A DNA stretch of 64,000 nucleotides from NCBI RefSeq assembly GCF_902806685.2, contig NC_048543.1, forward strand, positions 5,002,106 through 5,066,105, in the 5' to 3' direction. Made by a program: the position numbers and the translations under genes. Source of the DNA: Maniola hyperantus. Lineage: Eukaryota > Arthropoda > Insecta > Lepidoptera > Nymphalidae. Shown in pieces: positions 32,060 to 46,100 of this stretch. A model generated the notes under the pieces. The model was given only the letters and a program-made list of their open reading frames with translations, did no database searches and was not told the DNA's origin. Every line of letters begins with the position of its first letter. The first letter of the stretch is position 1.

Positions 32060-35000
32060 ATGTTACTCTATACATTATCCATACCAATATTATTAGGGGC
32101 GTGTGCAAATGGTAAGTGGATGTTTTTTTTATATTAGAGCTAGCGCGCACCACAGTGCGGCGAGTTGCGGTGCGTTTTCAAATCCGTAAATTGGAATTTA
32201 TATCTATGACAATCCGGTGCGGATATAATTCGGCAGTGCGCGCGCTTCTTTCTAGTTCTATGGTTCACAGATTTTGCGGAAAAAAACGTATGGAAATTTA
32301 CCGTGGTGCGCGCTCATATACTTAGGAACTCTTGTTCCTAAGTATGTTAGACAAAGCCATAGGACTAAGCTAAAAAGCTATAGATCGTACTTTGACATTT
32401 GCTTCAGTTAAAAAGAGACGCATAATAATTATAGCTCTCACATAAAACTATTTCGTTGTAACTCTGAGTAAAGTCAAAGTATCGCTCAATAGATTTCAGC
32501 CTGATATTAGAAAATCGTGTCCGATTAGAATAATAATAACACACAAAAAATTTTTTTGTGATCATAATAAGCCTACTGCCAAGTCGTCTGATTTACATAC
32601 CTATAGATATATGTATGTATTTAAGAGCGATTACAACCTCATCCGATCCGAATCCGTGAAGATACGGATATCAAAAACTCGGACCGAATTCGAATATTGG
32701 TTACGCACTAATCTGCTCTCTGATCCAAATCCAAGTTATACTGAATAGCATCGCCTCGGATCTACGTCCTAGGCACACAAGATTTAAAAAAAAATAGTTT
32801 TACTCAACCCTTCGAATATTTCTGTAATGAATATTTTGTAATCAATAGCCCAGTTTGGAGATTTCAAGCAAAATTTCGGCTATGTCGAAGTTCGTGAAGG
32901 AGCTCACATGTTTTACTGGTTGTTTTACACCACGGCCAGTGTCACAGAGTACACAGAGAGACCTCTTATAGTATGGTTGCAAGGCGGCCCGGGAGGATCA
33001 TCCACCGGAGTCGGAAATTTCGAAATACTCGGACCACTTGACTTATCACTGCAAGAGAGAAACTACACTTGGGTAAGACCTTATTGTACCTACTTATTTA
33101 TTACTAGATGATGTCCGTGACATCGTTCGCGTGGATTAAGTGGGCGCAGGACGGTGCTTTCTTCATACAAACTTAGAAGGGTAATTACTACATTATTTGA
33201 TAATGTACACTCAAAACTAAGTATTATATCGTCATTATCTAGGTTTATTGATATATAAAATATTGTCAAAAATATTGATTTTAAACTTACGAACCTCAAA
33301 AGAGATTATAGCACTGAATTTCATATAATATTACAATACTCATCTATTACAATATTCTGTCTTAATAATTCCGTTATACCTCTTCTTATGTTTTTAAGCA
33401 CCTACATTTTTTTCATTTTTATATACTGTTAGTCTTTTTTAATTATTTGTTTAAATTTTATTTTATAATGTAGATAATATTCTTTAAATAGATCGTACCG
33501 TACCTTTTTGTCCGTGATTTCACTTTTTTAGGCTCCCACTGAAAACCAGCGCTGCAGCTTGCTGCAGCAATGCTGAGTAGGAGACCTATATTTGGTCACA
33601 CGTGACACTTTATTTAGAATATTTTTTACCTATAAGTATAATTTTTATGTAATTAATTAAATTAGCTTTAAGGTTTATCGGAGTGTTCATTGAGATCAAA
33701 TAAAAAGCTTTTCTTTCTTTCTTAAAAAAATAAGATTAGGGGTATGAAAAGTCTGAAACAATTTAACATTAGACATAGTTTATTTATTCATTAGTTGAAA
33801 TAATATTTTTTTTTGATTTATCGTGCAAAATATCGAAAAAATACGACTGTAGTACGGAACGCTGCGCGAGCCATGACTCGCACTTGGCCGGTTTTTTTAA
33901 ACCATCTGGGAACCTTTTATTCTCTCGTATAAGTATAAAAAGTAGACTGTGTCTGTCCCCGAGATGTTAGCTATCACTGTAGGTACCCGTCAAAATTAGT
34001 TGAATGGATGGGCTGTAAAAACGTGGCAGACAGACAGACACTTTTGTATTTCTAATATTCATAGTTCCTATCTATTTTGTATTTATAAAATCCATTGTAC
34101 CTACTTAATAATTACTTACTATGGATTTTTCTATTATGCATTAATTTAATCATAATTAATTCATGTCTGGTTGGGGCCATAATTATGAAGTCCCTACTTG
34201 TACCTCTATTTTCTCACTCATGACTGTGTTTAACGGCTCACTTTAGCAAAATTTTCAAAGAGTTTATACCTACAATACATTTCATTTTACCTATTTTCAG
34301 ATTAAAAATTTTAATGTACTATTTGTGGACAATCCTGTCGGCACTGGCTTTAGCTATGTCGAAGATAACAAATATTTAACTAAAAGTAACGACGAAATAG
34401 GTAATAACACCTTATTCAAAAACGGCCATCATGATTATTTTTGGACTAGGTACCTACTTACTTACTTATTTATTATATCCACGTTCTAAAAAAATATATA
34501 TATTACGATTACAGCTTTAGATTTTGTAGAGCTGATGAAAGGTTTTTATCAGAGTAACCCAGAATTTGAAGGAGTTGAACTTTACATTTACGGACAGTCG
34601 TATGGGGGGAAAATGGCAGTTGACATGGGCATTCGAATGCGAGAGGTTGGTATATCAACTATTATTTATTAATTAATGGTCATATCACCAAGGCCCGTGT
34701 GCAAGGTCGGTAACTCTATCGATACCCAGCATCACGACTAGGATTGTGAAATTCGCCATAGTAACCACAATGTAACATTTTGAGTAGGTACGTCGTAAAA
34801 CAAAATCGTTTTAACTTTGTAAATTCATAAGTTACACGACATAAGCAAATTGTCTCATTTGTTTACGTAGGTAGTGTGACTTTTTGTTTGTTTTTTGTTT
34901 AAAAATTGATAACGAGTAGGTTAACACCCTGTATTTTAATTACAATACCTAGGTAAGGCAGGTTATGTATTTAAACTACATATTTCCTAATAGGCTGAAG

Positions 35001-37820
35001 ATACTGGTTCAATCAAATCCAATTTGAGAGGAATCGCTATGGGTAATGCTTGGATACATCCAGTAGATGCGACCCTCACTTGGGGACCCTTACTTCTAGC
35101 AGCTGGCCTTGTTGACCAGGAAGGCTATGAAGACATACAGGCATCAGCTCGAGAAGCCGAAAGGTTATTTAACGAAGGTTTTTTCTGGAATTCTACTATG
35201 CAGTGGGCTGCAACGCAACAGGTGGTGCTCAGGAGAACAACTAGGGTTGATTTTTACAATATATTGACTAAAATGGAAGTCAACTTGCCGGATAATTTAA
35301 GCGCTTATGGTAAGTTTGTGAAAAGTAAGTATGTTTTATGTTAATAGGCACCTAATTATGGTATGCTACTGCTGAAATCAGGGGCAATTCCTATATTTAC
35401 TGCACTTGAATTAGAGATGACCTTTAGCACTATCTATTTATTGTATTCACTCTTTACACATTACCTATTATGTAGATATTTTAATACTTTATAAGTCAGT
35501 CAGGACTTTTTTAATACAGAATTTTATTGTATATACAGATACGAGTCTGTCTGTCCATCTGTTATCTCTTCGCAATTCTACCTAGAATTTAGATTAGTTT
35601 ACATTCTGGAAGTTACATTTTTATTCCGAGAAAAGTTCCGTTTACCGTATTCCGTTACTAAGTACGGGATTTTAAGACCTGAATCAACGCGGATGAATTC
35701 TCTGGTTTTTATCAAAAGAAAATTTTGTAGTTTCCTGCAGTTCGTGATTTTAATAACTTTATTTCTTTACTCAGAAATTGCTAGGGACGCGATGATTCGC
35801 GACATGCCGTACACATCAACAAGACAAGCACTGAACCTAGATACTCTTATGAACACGAGGGTGAAACAAGCTCTTCGTATTCCTGAAAGAGTCATTTGGG
35901 GATCTCAAAGTAATGACGTTTTCGGTACATTAAGGACCGACTTTATGAAGCCTGTTACTGAAAGCAGTTAGTATTCTCTTGTACTTACTATTTTTTATCT
36001 TGAAAAAATATTTCACTGGCACGACACACGACATTTTAGACTCAAATACAAATCATTTATTTGCTGATTGTAGGTAGGTACATAATTAAGTTGTTAATTA
36101 CAATTGTTTTTATTGCGAGCTAATAATACCTACTCTGATTTAGTTATGTTAGATTTTAAGCCTACGTACCTGAGTACCGTGACGTGTTGGATCAATAAAT
36201 GAAGACCCATTCATTCATTTAAATATTTACGTAAAATCCATACTAATATTATAAATGCGAAAGTGTGTCTGTCTGTCTGTCTGTCTGTCTGCTAGCTTTT
36301 CACGGCTCAACCGTTCAACCGATTTTGACGAAATTTGATACAGAGATAGCTTGCATCCCGGGGAAGGACATAGGCTACTTTTATCCCGGAAAAACAAAGA
36401 GTTCCCACGGGATTTTCAAAAACTAAATCCACGCGGACGAAGTCGTGGGCATCCTCTAGTAGTTACATAAAATAAATAATAATTTATCTTAAACCTTAAT
36501 AAAGTGATATTTAACGTGACTATCGTTTCTAAGTAAGGGCTAAATACCTATAGATGTAGCATCTGTTTAATTTTTCAGTTGAAAAACTTTTGAATGAAAC
36601 GGATATCATCTTAACAAAATACAACGGCAATCTGGACCTCATTTGTGATACTCCAGGTAAGCTGAAAGCCTCCACGAAATACTTTTTATTATAATTTATT
36701 GTAATATAATTTAATATATTTATTTATATCTAAAACGTGTTACATTTCAAAACATTTACAACACAACACAGATTATTTATGTAGAGGTGCATATAGGTAT
36801 ACATATATTCCAAAGATTATAACAGTAGAAAAAATATACAAAGAATGTCCATCACATAGTATCTACCAAATTATTTTAAGAATTTAATTATTATTAGATA
36901 TGTTTAAAATAAGTATCTTATTATGTAGTCGGTATTCGGTGTCTGATTGCTGTTTTCTGTTCGCTTTCTTTATAGGTGTCTATTCAAACATTATTTTTTA
37001 TTAAAACCGTCAGGACAAATTCTCTGGGTGGATCGTCTAAAGTGGGCCGGTGCAGAAGGATACAGGAACGCACCCCGACGACCCATCTGGGAGAATGACC
37101 GATTGGAAGGATACTACAAGTCCTTCGGAAACTTTAGGTTCTTCTGGATCAATGTAGCTGGTCATAGTGTAAGAATACTTCGGCAGTTGTTACCAAGATT
37201 TACCTAAGTTAAAAAACCGGCCAAGTGCGAGTCAGACTCGCGCACTGAGGGTTCCTTACTATAAGTAACCGTAATAGAAAGTAAGGAACCGTCGTATTTT
37301 TTCGACATTTTACACGATAAATCGAAAACTATTATGCATAAACATAAATCTGTTTTAGAATGTACAGTTCATGAACAAATTTTAAGTTTTTTTTGGTGAT
37401 GTAACCACCAATTCATGGTTTTCGGATTTTTCCTCTTGTGTGTGCTAATAAGACCTACCTACCTGCCAAATTTCATGATTCTAGGTCAACGGGAAATAAC
37501 CTGTAGGTTTCTTGACAGACACAACAGACAGAAAGACAGACAGACAACGAAGTGAAGAAAATGGGTATTGTACTGCCTTGCTATAAAACAAAAGCTTTTG
37601 GCATTAGGCATTAGGTTTACTACTAAGTATTATTTAGGTAATATTATTTAAACCCAACGATCTCCACTCTAAAATTTAATTAGATTAAGTGATTAAAAAT
37701 GAATTGCTGTATACTTACTTACCATGAATAATTAATAATAATGAATTAATTATACAGGTCCCAAGAGACAATCCGGCGGGAACCAACGCCTTCTTACGTG
37801 ATATGACTTCATTTGGATAA
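32060..37820 (+). CDS. Serine carboxypeptidase (retinoid-inducible/vitellogenic carboxypeptidase-like), active-site intact
   Basis: Secreted or lysosomal S10 family peptidase that removes C-terminal residues. Exons: 32060-32111, 32849-33072, 34301-34400, 34515-34645, 34994-35309, 35775-35966, 36579-36656, 37014-37168, 37758-37820; 436 residues, normal for SCPEP1-type proteins. The first 16 residues form a signal peptide ending GACA. Substrate/oxyanion loop GGPGGSS is at residues 63-69. The nucleophile is Ser154 in GQSYGG; the acid is Asp358 in NGNLDLI; the base is His415 in AGHSVP. So the full triad is present. The exon 4 donor reads GTTGGT, weak but the only one that keeps frame with the next exon. 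A closely similar gene with the same exon phases follows 2.3 kb downstream in the same orientation, indicating tandem duplication. Insect relatives are often gut or fat-body enzymes; tissue cannot be told here. Confidence 0.93.
36235..36465 (+). repeat. Interspersed repeat family A
   Basis: Copy with 'cgaaagtgtgtctgtctg' near its start and 'cgcggacgaagtcgtgggc' near its end, in a carboxypeptidase intron. Further copies or fragments: 9047-9160, 23955-24166 (related), 30630-30835, 33900-34070 (minus), 38262-38460 (minus) and 49965-50310 (minus). Confidence 0.75.
37212..37560 (+). repeat. Interspersed repeat family C
   Basis: Starts 'ccggccaagtgcgagtcaga' 5 bases after an in-frame stop in the intron following carboxypeptidase exon 8, and ends with gacagacagaca. 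Other copies: 33720-33896 (minus), 38733-39140 (minus), 44783-44935, 45411-45837, 50985-51130 and 59090-59632. Confidence 0.75.
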
Positions 37821-40149
37821 ACATTGAAGAATCTTTCTCAAGCCTATTTCATTTATTTTCAATCCTGGAATTAGTATCTAGGTACCTGTAGCAAAACCTT
37901 ATAAGTACCTAAGTAATTTATATTAAAAGAACTGTAAATGTATCCTAATTCCTAAGTACAAGTTATTTATCATCCCATAATTTACTATCACAGCTAGAAA
38001 TAGGAATCTCGCATTTCGTATAATATTGATGGATTCTATAGATAATACCTAGATGTTGATGGCAGATATTTGGGCGGTTGTTCAGGGACAAAATCAAACA
38101 AAACTTAGGTACTTACTTAATTATTAAAATGTAATGACGACAAAATGCAAATGATTTTATATAAGTACAGGACTTACCACTTTTTAGGGTTCCATAGTAA
38201 ACAAGGAAAGATTACATTTAAATGTATCTACGTAATTTAAGCATCCTGGAAAAACATTGATTTAGCTTTTTAAAAATCCCGTGGGAACTCTTTGATTTTC
38301 CGGGATAAAATTAGCCCATGTCCTTTCCCGGGATGCAAGCTATCTCTGTACCAAAATTTCGTCAACATCGGTTGAACGGATGGGCCTTGAAAAGCTAGCA
38401 AACAGACAGACAGACACACTTTCGCATTTATAACATTAATATGTATGGAATATTAGTATGGATAGAAACTTTACTATTCTTCTGTATTTACAAAATATGT
38501 AAATTATACAAAAACTATAGCTTACTAATAACGGAACTGGGAAAATAGTAAGAAACCTAGATTACACCAGTAGGTAAATATGTACTTAGGTAAAATAAAA
38601 TGTTTATTTACAATGGATACGCAGGTACGCGGATCACGGATATCCGTGTATTGAGACACGGCAGCTGCTGCATTGCTGAAGAAGAAAATAAAGTGCAATG
38701 AAATCTATCCGTCTTTCAGTGCATTCTGATATTTTTAGGGTTCCGTACCTCAAAAGGAAACAAGGACCACTAAGGATCACTTCGTTGTCTGTCTGTCTCT
38801 CTCTCGTGTCTGTCAAGAAACCTATAGTGTACCTAATCTCGTTGACCTAGAATCATGAAATTTGACAGGTAGGTAGATCTTATAGGACACGTAAGAGAAA
38901 AAACTGAAAACCTTGAATTTATGATTACATCACAAAAAAAAAAATTAAATGTGTTTATGTCAACTTTCAAAGTAATACCTAATAATAATGTACTTAATGG
39001 GGCATCATAATGAAAGGGCTTTACTTACACATTCTAAAACACATTTTTTTAATGCATAATACATATGTACATAAATGCGTTCTTGATACAAAACGTCGAA
39101 AAATTACGATTGTAGTACGGAACCCTCGCTCGGTGCGGTTAATTTCTTTAATTTCGATACAAGTTAGCCCTTGACTGCGATCTCACCTGATGGTAAGTAA
39201 TGATGCAGTCTAAGATGGAAGCGGGCTAACTTGAAAGGGGTATGGCAGTTTCATTGAACCCATACCCCTGATCAGTTTCTACATAGCATCGTACCGGAAT
39301 GTCAAATCGCTAGGCGGCACGGCTTTGCCGGTAGGGTGGTAACTAGCCATGGCCAGAGATAATATCCATGGCTGAAGCCTCCCACCATATTTTAGGTATA
39401 ATTTACTTCAAATATCCTATACATAAACAACAAATATATCAAACTTATTACTAGATGACGCCTGCGACTTCATAGCGTTGGAACTCTTTGATTTTGCAGG
39501 TTAAAAGTATTTGTACTTTCATAGGTACCTCGGAATGTAAACTTTCTGTGTACCAAATTTCGGTCAAGCAGATTGGCTATGAAAAGCTAGCAGCTAGCTA
39601 GCTTTATTAGTGTATTGTACACAATCTCTGAACTAAAATACATTGGCAGGTCATGGGCAGGTCATATCCTTTTGCACAGGGATATACATATTTTAGACCT
39701 CTGTTCATTTAGTTTAGTTTTGAGATTGTGTACAAAATAGAATTAGTCATAGTTTCGCATAGTAATAATTATTATTATAAAGAGGTAAAGTTTGTAAGTT
39801 TGTTTGTAGGATGTAATCTCTGGAACTACTAAAACGATTTTGAAAATTCTTTCACCAGTAGGAAGCTACTTACGTTAATGCTGAGTGACATAGGCTATAA
39901 TTATATTTTAAAAGAATTGAGATCCCTTCGAAATTATAATAAGCTACCCGTGTGAAGCCGGGGCGGGTCGCTAGTAATTTATATGACAAATGGCCATTAT
40001 TTGGTTACAATCAGTTGCGGAATAATATAAGTAGTTAGCTACCTAATGATAATAATCTTCTGATAACAAAATTTTTTATTGGGTCGATACCTTATTGATA
40101 TTAAGCTACATGGCTGTTCATGCTTCTACTTTATTAGTCCTGCTGAAAC
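37821..40149. other. Spacer between the two carboxypeptidase genes
   Basis: Repeats A (38262-38460), C (38733-39140), E (39150-39388) and I (39774-39975). No gene seen. Confidence 0.6.
39150..39388 (+). repeat. SINE-like element (family E)
   Basis: Same family as 22491-22723. It sits directly after a family C copy that it appears to truncate. Confidence 0.75.
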
Positions 40150-43100
40150 ATGAAAAATATTACTGTAGTGTTGTTGGTTATAGTAGGACTTGCACTAGGT
40201 GCCGGGTTGGGCGCCCTTATTTGGTGGCTGATTCCTAGTAGAAATCTTTATGAAACTATCCGTAAGTCAGATAATTTTTATGATAATTTTTTTATGTAAA
40301 TAAGTAGGTAGGTACACTTTGTAATTTTTGCAACTTTTAAAAAAGGTCCATAAGAGGAATTTCTTAAGGTAAATACAGAAATTAGGCCAACCAACAAGTT
40401 GGATAGGTAGGTACTTAATAGTTTTTAACAAAACTCATAAAAACGTGTTAAATGATAAACTTGTACTTGTACCTATACTTATTGACTTGTCTCAGATATT
40501 ATTTTCTTTCCGTAGTAATTTACAGATACCTAATCCTAGAGCTAAGTAAATTTTTTTTCTGTCACTTGCTTGTGAAATTGCCTACTTTACTGAAGAAAGG
40601 ATTTCATTACAGAGGACTGTAATCTGGTATTTCATGGCCGCGGCAGCCGCACGCCAGCAATTTTCAAGAGGACTTTAATGGAAATTGCTGGACAGCTTCA
40701 TACTGATGTTAAGGTTCTTTATGTGTAGAGTAACATAAATTAGGTTTTTTTTATGTACACGATTTTATTAATATACTTACTTATTGTTCATTCATTGCAT
40801 GCGGTGTGAGTATGGTCCAACAGCTGCCGCCAGTTTTTTTTTGTGATTATAATAACAGGCTGAATCTTCGTGAGTAGGCTCGGTTTAAAAGACGCCCAAG
40901 TTTTTCTCTGTGAAAATACTCGATTCAGGTAGGTAGCTATTTTAGTGCGCAGGTATAAAACATGTCGATTCGGTGGGGTTTCGAAATTGTCTGAATAAAG
41001 ACTTAGTATTATTTTAAATATTGAGACAATTGGATAATAATCTCGGAAAAACAATTGTCCTACAAAATAGATGGTATGACTGGAGCGTCCTCCACTCCAA
41101 AAATGTCCAAATAAATATATTCATTCATTCATTCAACTAACTTTATTTACCAGTTCTAGAAGGTAGAGTAGGAGATGTGGACTCCACGGCTGCCTTCACA
41201 AGATTTCGCGGACAGGGTGATATGTTTTGGTGGTTCTACCCGACTCTTGCACCTTCCCCGATGGACCGGCCTGTAATTTTGTGGCTACATGGAATAACTG
41301 GAACATCGACCAGTTTTCTGGCTAATTTTGGCATGTTTGGCCCCTATGACGAGAATCTTAATAGAAGAGCCGATTCATGGGTTAGTAAAAAAAGCCATTC
41401 TATCTGTGAGTAATAACTATTTTAAAGAATAATTTGAAAATGTCCCTTGTCCAAGTTCCCATTGTCAGTTTTCAAGATTTGTATGTACCTTACCTACTTA
41501 CCTAATTGTCAAACCACGACGAAGGCCGATACGATAGGCTAGTCAATATATATAAAATAACAAATTGACCTCAACGCTATTACGTTTGCTTACTAACCTC
41601 AGGGTCCTGTTGTACACGAGTCTTGGCTGGGCTAGGTTGGTGGATCTAGGAGTAGTGCTATCTTTTTCACATTGTTCTCTGCGGAAAACGATATAGCCAT
41701 AGCTTTTACGATATACCAGTTCTGCATCGATGTACTGATACAAAGCAACGTTTGCGGAGCGCGGGCGGCGCGAAATGCAAAAAGTAGGTACTTTTCGTGT
41801 ACATGATTAAATCGCGCGGAGAATTATAATAAAATCAGGAATATTTTTTCCGCATTTGTCCCTTTTGAACGGGTAATGACGGGGCATTTTTTCCGGAATG
41901 GCTCATTTACTCCTTTTTAGTTTTTACTGAAGTTGGTTATTCCTAATAACAGTGTAGGTACATGTCAATTGGTTAAATATCTAAGTTCCGTTTGGCACCC
42001 GTTGGGTGTGTAACTCAAAAAAAATTGTCCTTGTTCGATGATTACTTTTTAACCTATGAGGTATGTATACATGATATTATGTTAGTAAAAATAATGTGAG
42101 AATAATACTTAACAACAAAATTATTTCTTCGACGTCAAAGGCGTTGCGCAACTGGTATATCGTAGCTGTGACTATAGCACTGCTTGTTGTCATTTACTTA
42201 ACTTTGATTTGGAGATTTGTGTGCAGCTGGATTAGCATCTTTGTGACCATTGGTATTCTAAGTATTTTGTGTTCTTTGTATAAGAAATCAGTCATCATTT
42301 TAATAATATTTGTGTTATTTACAGATAAATAACTATAACTTATTATTCGTGGATGCACCTTTAGGAACAGGTTTTAGTACAAGTAACAACAGAGCAAAGT
42401 TCCCGGGTTTAGACCAGAATGGTAAGCTTTTATTATTATATACGCTTTGAAAATGCATTGAACATGGTTTATACAGTAATGGCTAGGTTAGTGGCGAAAA
42501 CGTGGTGAAGATGTATAATATATCTCCTCCATAGACCAAATAAACAGAGGTTAGTAAAGTGTAGATGTGAATGTTACGCTCATTGAGCCAAAAAGTAGCT
42601 CACAAGTCGTTGTGGCACTGTAAGGCCGGCTCCACACGTTGGTGCCTGTCCCGTCGCGTCAGAGCAAACGTGAAAAAGTCCGATACAGAAATTGAAATTG
42701 CTCTAAGCGATTTTACCTTACAGTGCATATAATTTTTATTTGTTTTATAAAAAAAAAAAAAATGCCACGTCAAAAAAGATGGTGGACGTACGCACTCGAT
42801 ATTATGTATTGCAACAAGACTGACGTTGGCGGCAACGTGTGGATGGATCGCCAACGTTGGCGCAGATTCCTTTGAAAAAATCGACATGGAACGGCCCAAC
42901 TCCCAATGTTGGCACAATGCTAATTTCCCGATCCACACGTTGGGCAAACAGAGTTGGGACCAGGGTTGGGGACAACGTTCAAGGCCAAATTCGTGATAAT
43001 GGCTCTTATCAAAATGCTCACGACGAGTTGTGACAAACGAAGAAAGCTCACATAGCGAAATTCGTGCCGTGGCTATCATGCTATACGACACAATATTGCA

Positions 43101-46100
43101 TTGTGGCAATGAAGAAAAACCATGACTCGTATTCAGGAACCATATTAGAATAGGTACGATGCACAGTGATTTGCGATATGGATCCTAACGTCCTATTATT
43201 TTTTCGCTCAATGAGCGTTTTCGGTCTTTGAGCGTAGCGGGCATAATGTACAGTACCACACATTATGCCCGTTCTTGTGGCATAGCACGGTCACGTCCTC
43301 TCCACTTCTGTATAATCTAAACTATATTCTACATATTATATCGCGCCTAATAAGAAGATAATTACTTATATTAAACTATTATACTGAAAATTTTAACTAA
43401 ATGTTACGATTTATATTTCCAGCTGATTTCTTGCTCAGAACACTACAATCATTTTACGACACACACGAAGAATATAGAAATTCATCTCTTTACATTTGTA
43501 GCCAGGGAGACGGTTCACAACTTGCCCTTGCGCTTACTATAAAATTATATGAGGTAAGTTAATATACTTTTGCATAACCATCCGTGTTGTTGTGTGTCGT
43601 GACTCGTGACGCGATCCCACCGCACGCGACAGAAGACTTTCCTTCAAAGCCTTAGTAGGTATATTTTATATGCAGAAGACATGCACTTTTGTCTGTCACT
43701 CTCGTGGCCTCCGATTGGTCGTCGCCATACCAGATTTACTGCAAGACCCCACAACACAGTCATGTGTTTGCGCCCTTATTAAAACTCACAAACTTATAAA
43801 ATATACATATAATAATATGAATAAGTGCGAGTTTCACTCGCATACGAAGGGTGTACCATCGTAAAAGAAGTAACCCTTTTTTTTAACTTTTTATTATTAA
43901 TGGTTGTTATTACGGCAATACCGCTGGCACCCTTTGGGTACGGAACTGTAAAGACCATTTTATAAATTTATACCATTTACTTTACAGGACGGCAGCGTGT
44001 CAAATGACTTCAAGGGAATAATTTTAGGAAATCCTGTGATTTCCCCTGCTTTGGCTCTTACAAAGTTAGGGTTTTATTTAGAACAGCTCGGCTACATAGA
44101 CGGTAGAGGCCGAGGAGCTGTTGAAAATTTCTCTGAGACAACAAACTCGTTGGTTCAATCGGACAAGCTTCAAGACGCTTTCGATCATTTCACGTCCCTC
44201 GGATATTTCGTTAATGAGGACGCTGGCGCCATTGCTGTTAATTTGGCCCACATTGTTGAGAAATTGACTCTGAATTCTTCCACTCAGGGTAAGTACGTCA
44301 AGAATTGCGCGACGAAATGTGTCCAACACTGCTTCTGCACCTAATGCAATATAGACATTGACACTGTACAGCCACTGTAGAAGCCGCATTGCTGCAATCA
44401 CGCATTGTTGCCGTTGTTCTATATTCAGAACAGATCCTTGTAGGTGTAGTACAAGGAACAATTTAATTTGATGACGTCCCACACAACTATCGCGTACAAA
44501 GCTGGTACAAAATTCGGGTATTGGGACTTTGTCATTGAACTTCAAGTTCCACTCCTCAATCCTGATACCTACTGCAGGGATTAGGTCAGCATAAATAACG
44601 GAAACTGGAAAACTATCGATTATAATAATATGTATAGCAATCACTAGTTGACTGGTGACCAGCCCCTTGTTCACTCGGGTAGAATTTCTGAAATTTTCTA
44701 AAAATTCCTGACCCAGCGATTTAAGCTGTGCGTTGATAGCCTCAGTCAGCGATAGCCTAGGTACATTATTATTATTAAAAAAATGGCCAAGTGCGAGTCA
44801 GACTTGCGCACTACTACTAGGGTTCCGTTCTGCAGCCGTATTTTTTCGACATTTTGCACGATAAATCAAAGTAAAATAAATAAAAATCTGTTTTAGAATG
44901 TAAAGGCAAGGATGTAACCGCAAATTAAGCGGTTTTTCGATTATTACTTATGCGTTCGCGGATCGTTCTACCGATTGAGTTGTAACTTTGTACAGTTGTT
45001 GTTGACACTTGCTTGAAAGTATACAAAAGGATGAATAAAATAAAACTCGACAAACCACGACACATAAAAACATCTACATTACATACCTACTCAATGTTTT
45101 ACTTAAAATGTTAATTTACACGTTTATATCTTCAGATTATTTCGGAGAGAGAACTTACGTTGAAAGTGTATTTCGCTCCAACACAAATATAAACAGTTTT
45201 ATGGAGACAGTAGTGGCGCCCGCCCTAGGCATTTCTGATACTGTCAAGTATGATGGACAGCGTGAGGCGGCGATACAAGCTTTTAGAAGCTCTTATATGA
45301 AACCCATCGTGGACAAAGGTAAGCACTGCAAGCCGTGATTGACTAGTGGTTAAAGCGGCTGGAGCTTCGGGTAATATCTAAATATATTTTTTAATTCATA
45401 TTCATATAAAAAAACCGGCCAAGTGCGAGTCAGGCTCGCGCAATGAGGGTTCCGTACTACAGTCGTATTTTTTCGACATTTTGCAGGATAATTCAAAAAC
45501 TATGATACATATAAATAAATAAAATAAATAAAATCTGTTTTAGAATGCACAGGTGAAAACCTTTCACTTGATATAGTTATCTTACTTAGAAAATTTAAAA
45601 TACTAATTATTAGTTCATGACCACAATTTAATTTTTTATGTGTGATGTAACCACAAATTCACGGTTTTCAGATTTTTCCCCAAATGTCAGCTATAAGATC
45701 TACCTACCTACCAAATTTCATGATTCTAGGTCAACGGGAAGTACCCTGTAAGTTTCTTGACAGACAGACAGACAGACAGACACTAAAGTGATCCTATAAG
45801 GGTTCCGTTTTTCCTTTTGAGGTACGGAACCCTAAAAATTGTGGAACCGGCAGGATTCAAACCTGTGTCTCCCTGGGTATCGCGCCCGAAGCGCCTTTGG
45901 CCAACAGGCCATGGTTCACTAACTATTCACTTCTGCCAAGTACCGGAGTAATACATCTTTATTCAGTACTCAAACGGCTGAATAACTCGGGGTAATAGAT
46001 TCAAACTTTGGATTCAGAGTGGTTTTCTACAAACCTGCAGTCGTTGGCTTCATGAAAAAGCTCTGATCTAAAGCTTAGTTAAAGTGGGTGATATTTTGTC

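Noticed and set aside
42600..43109. Minus-strand 169-codon open frame
   Set aside because: Lies in palindromic repeat debris, lacks any recognisable domain.
44078..44674. Minus-strand 198-codon open frame
   Set aside because: It is the complement of carboxypeptidase-like exon 5 plus intron; no homology of its own.
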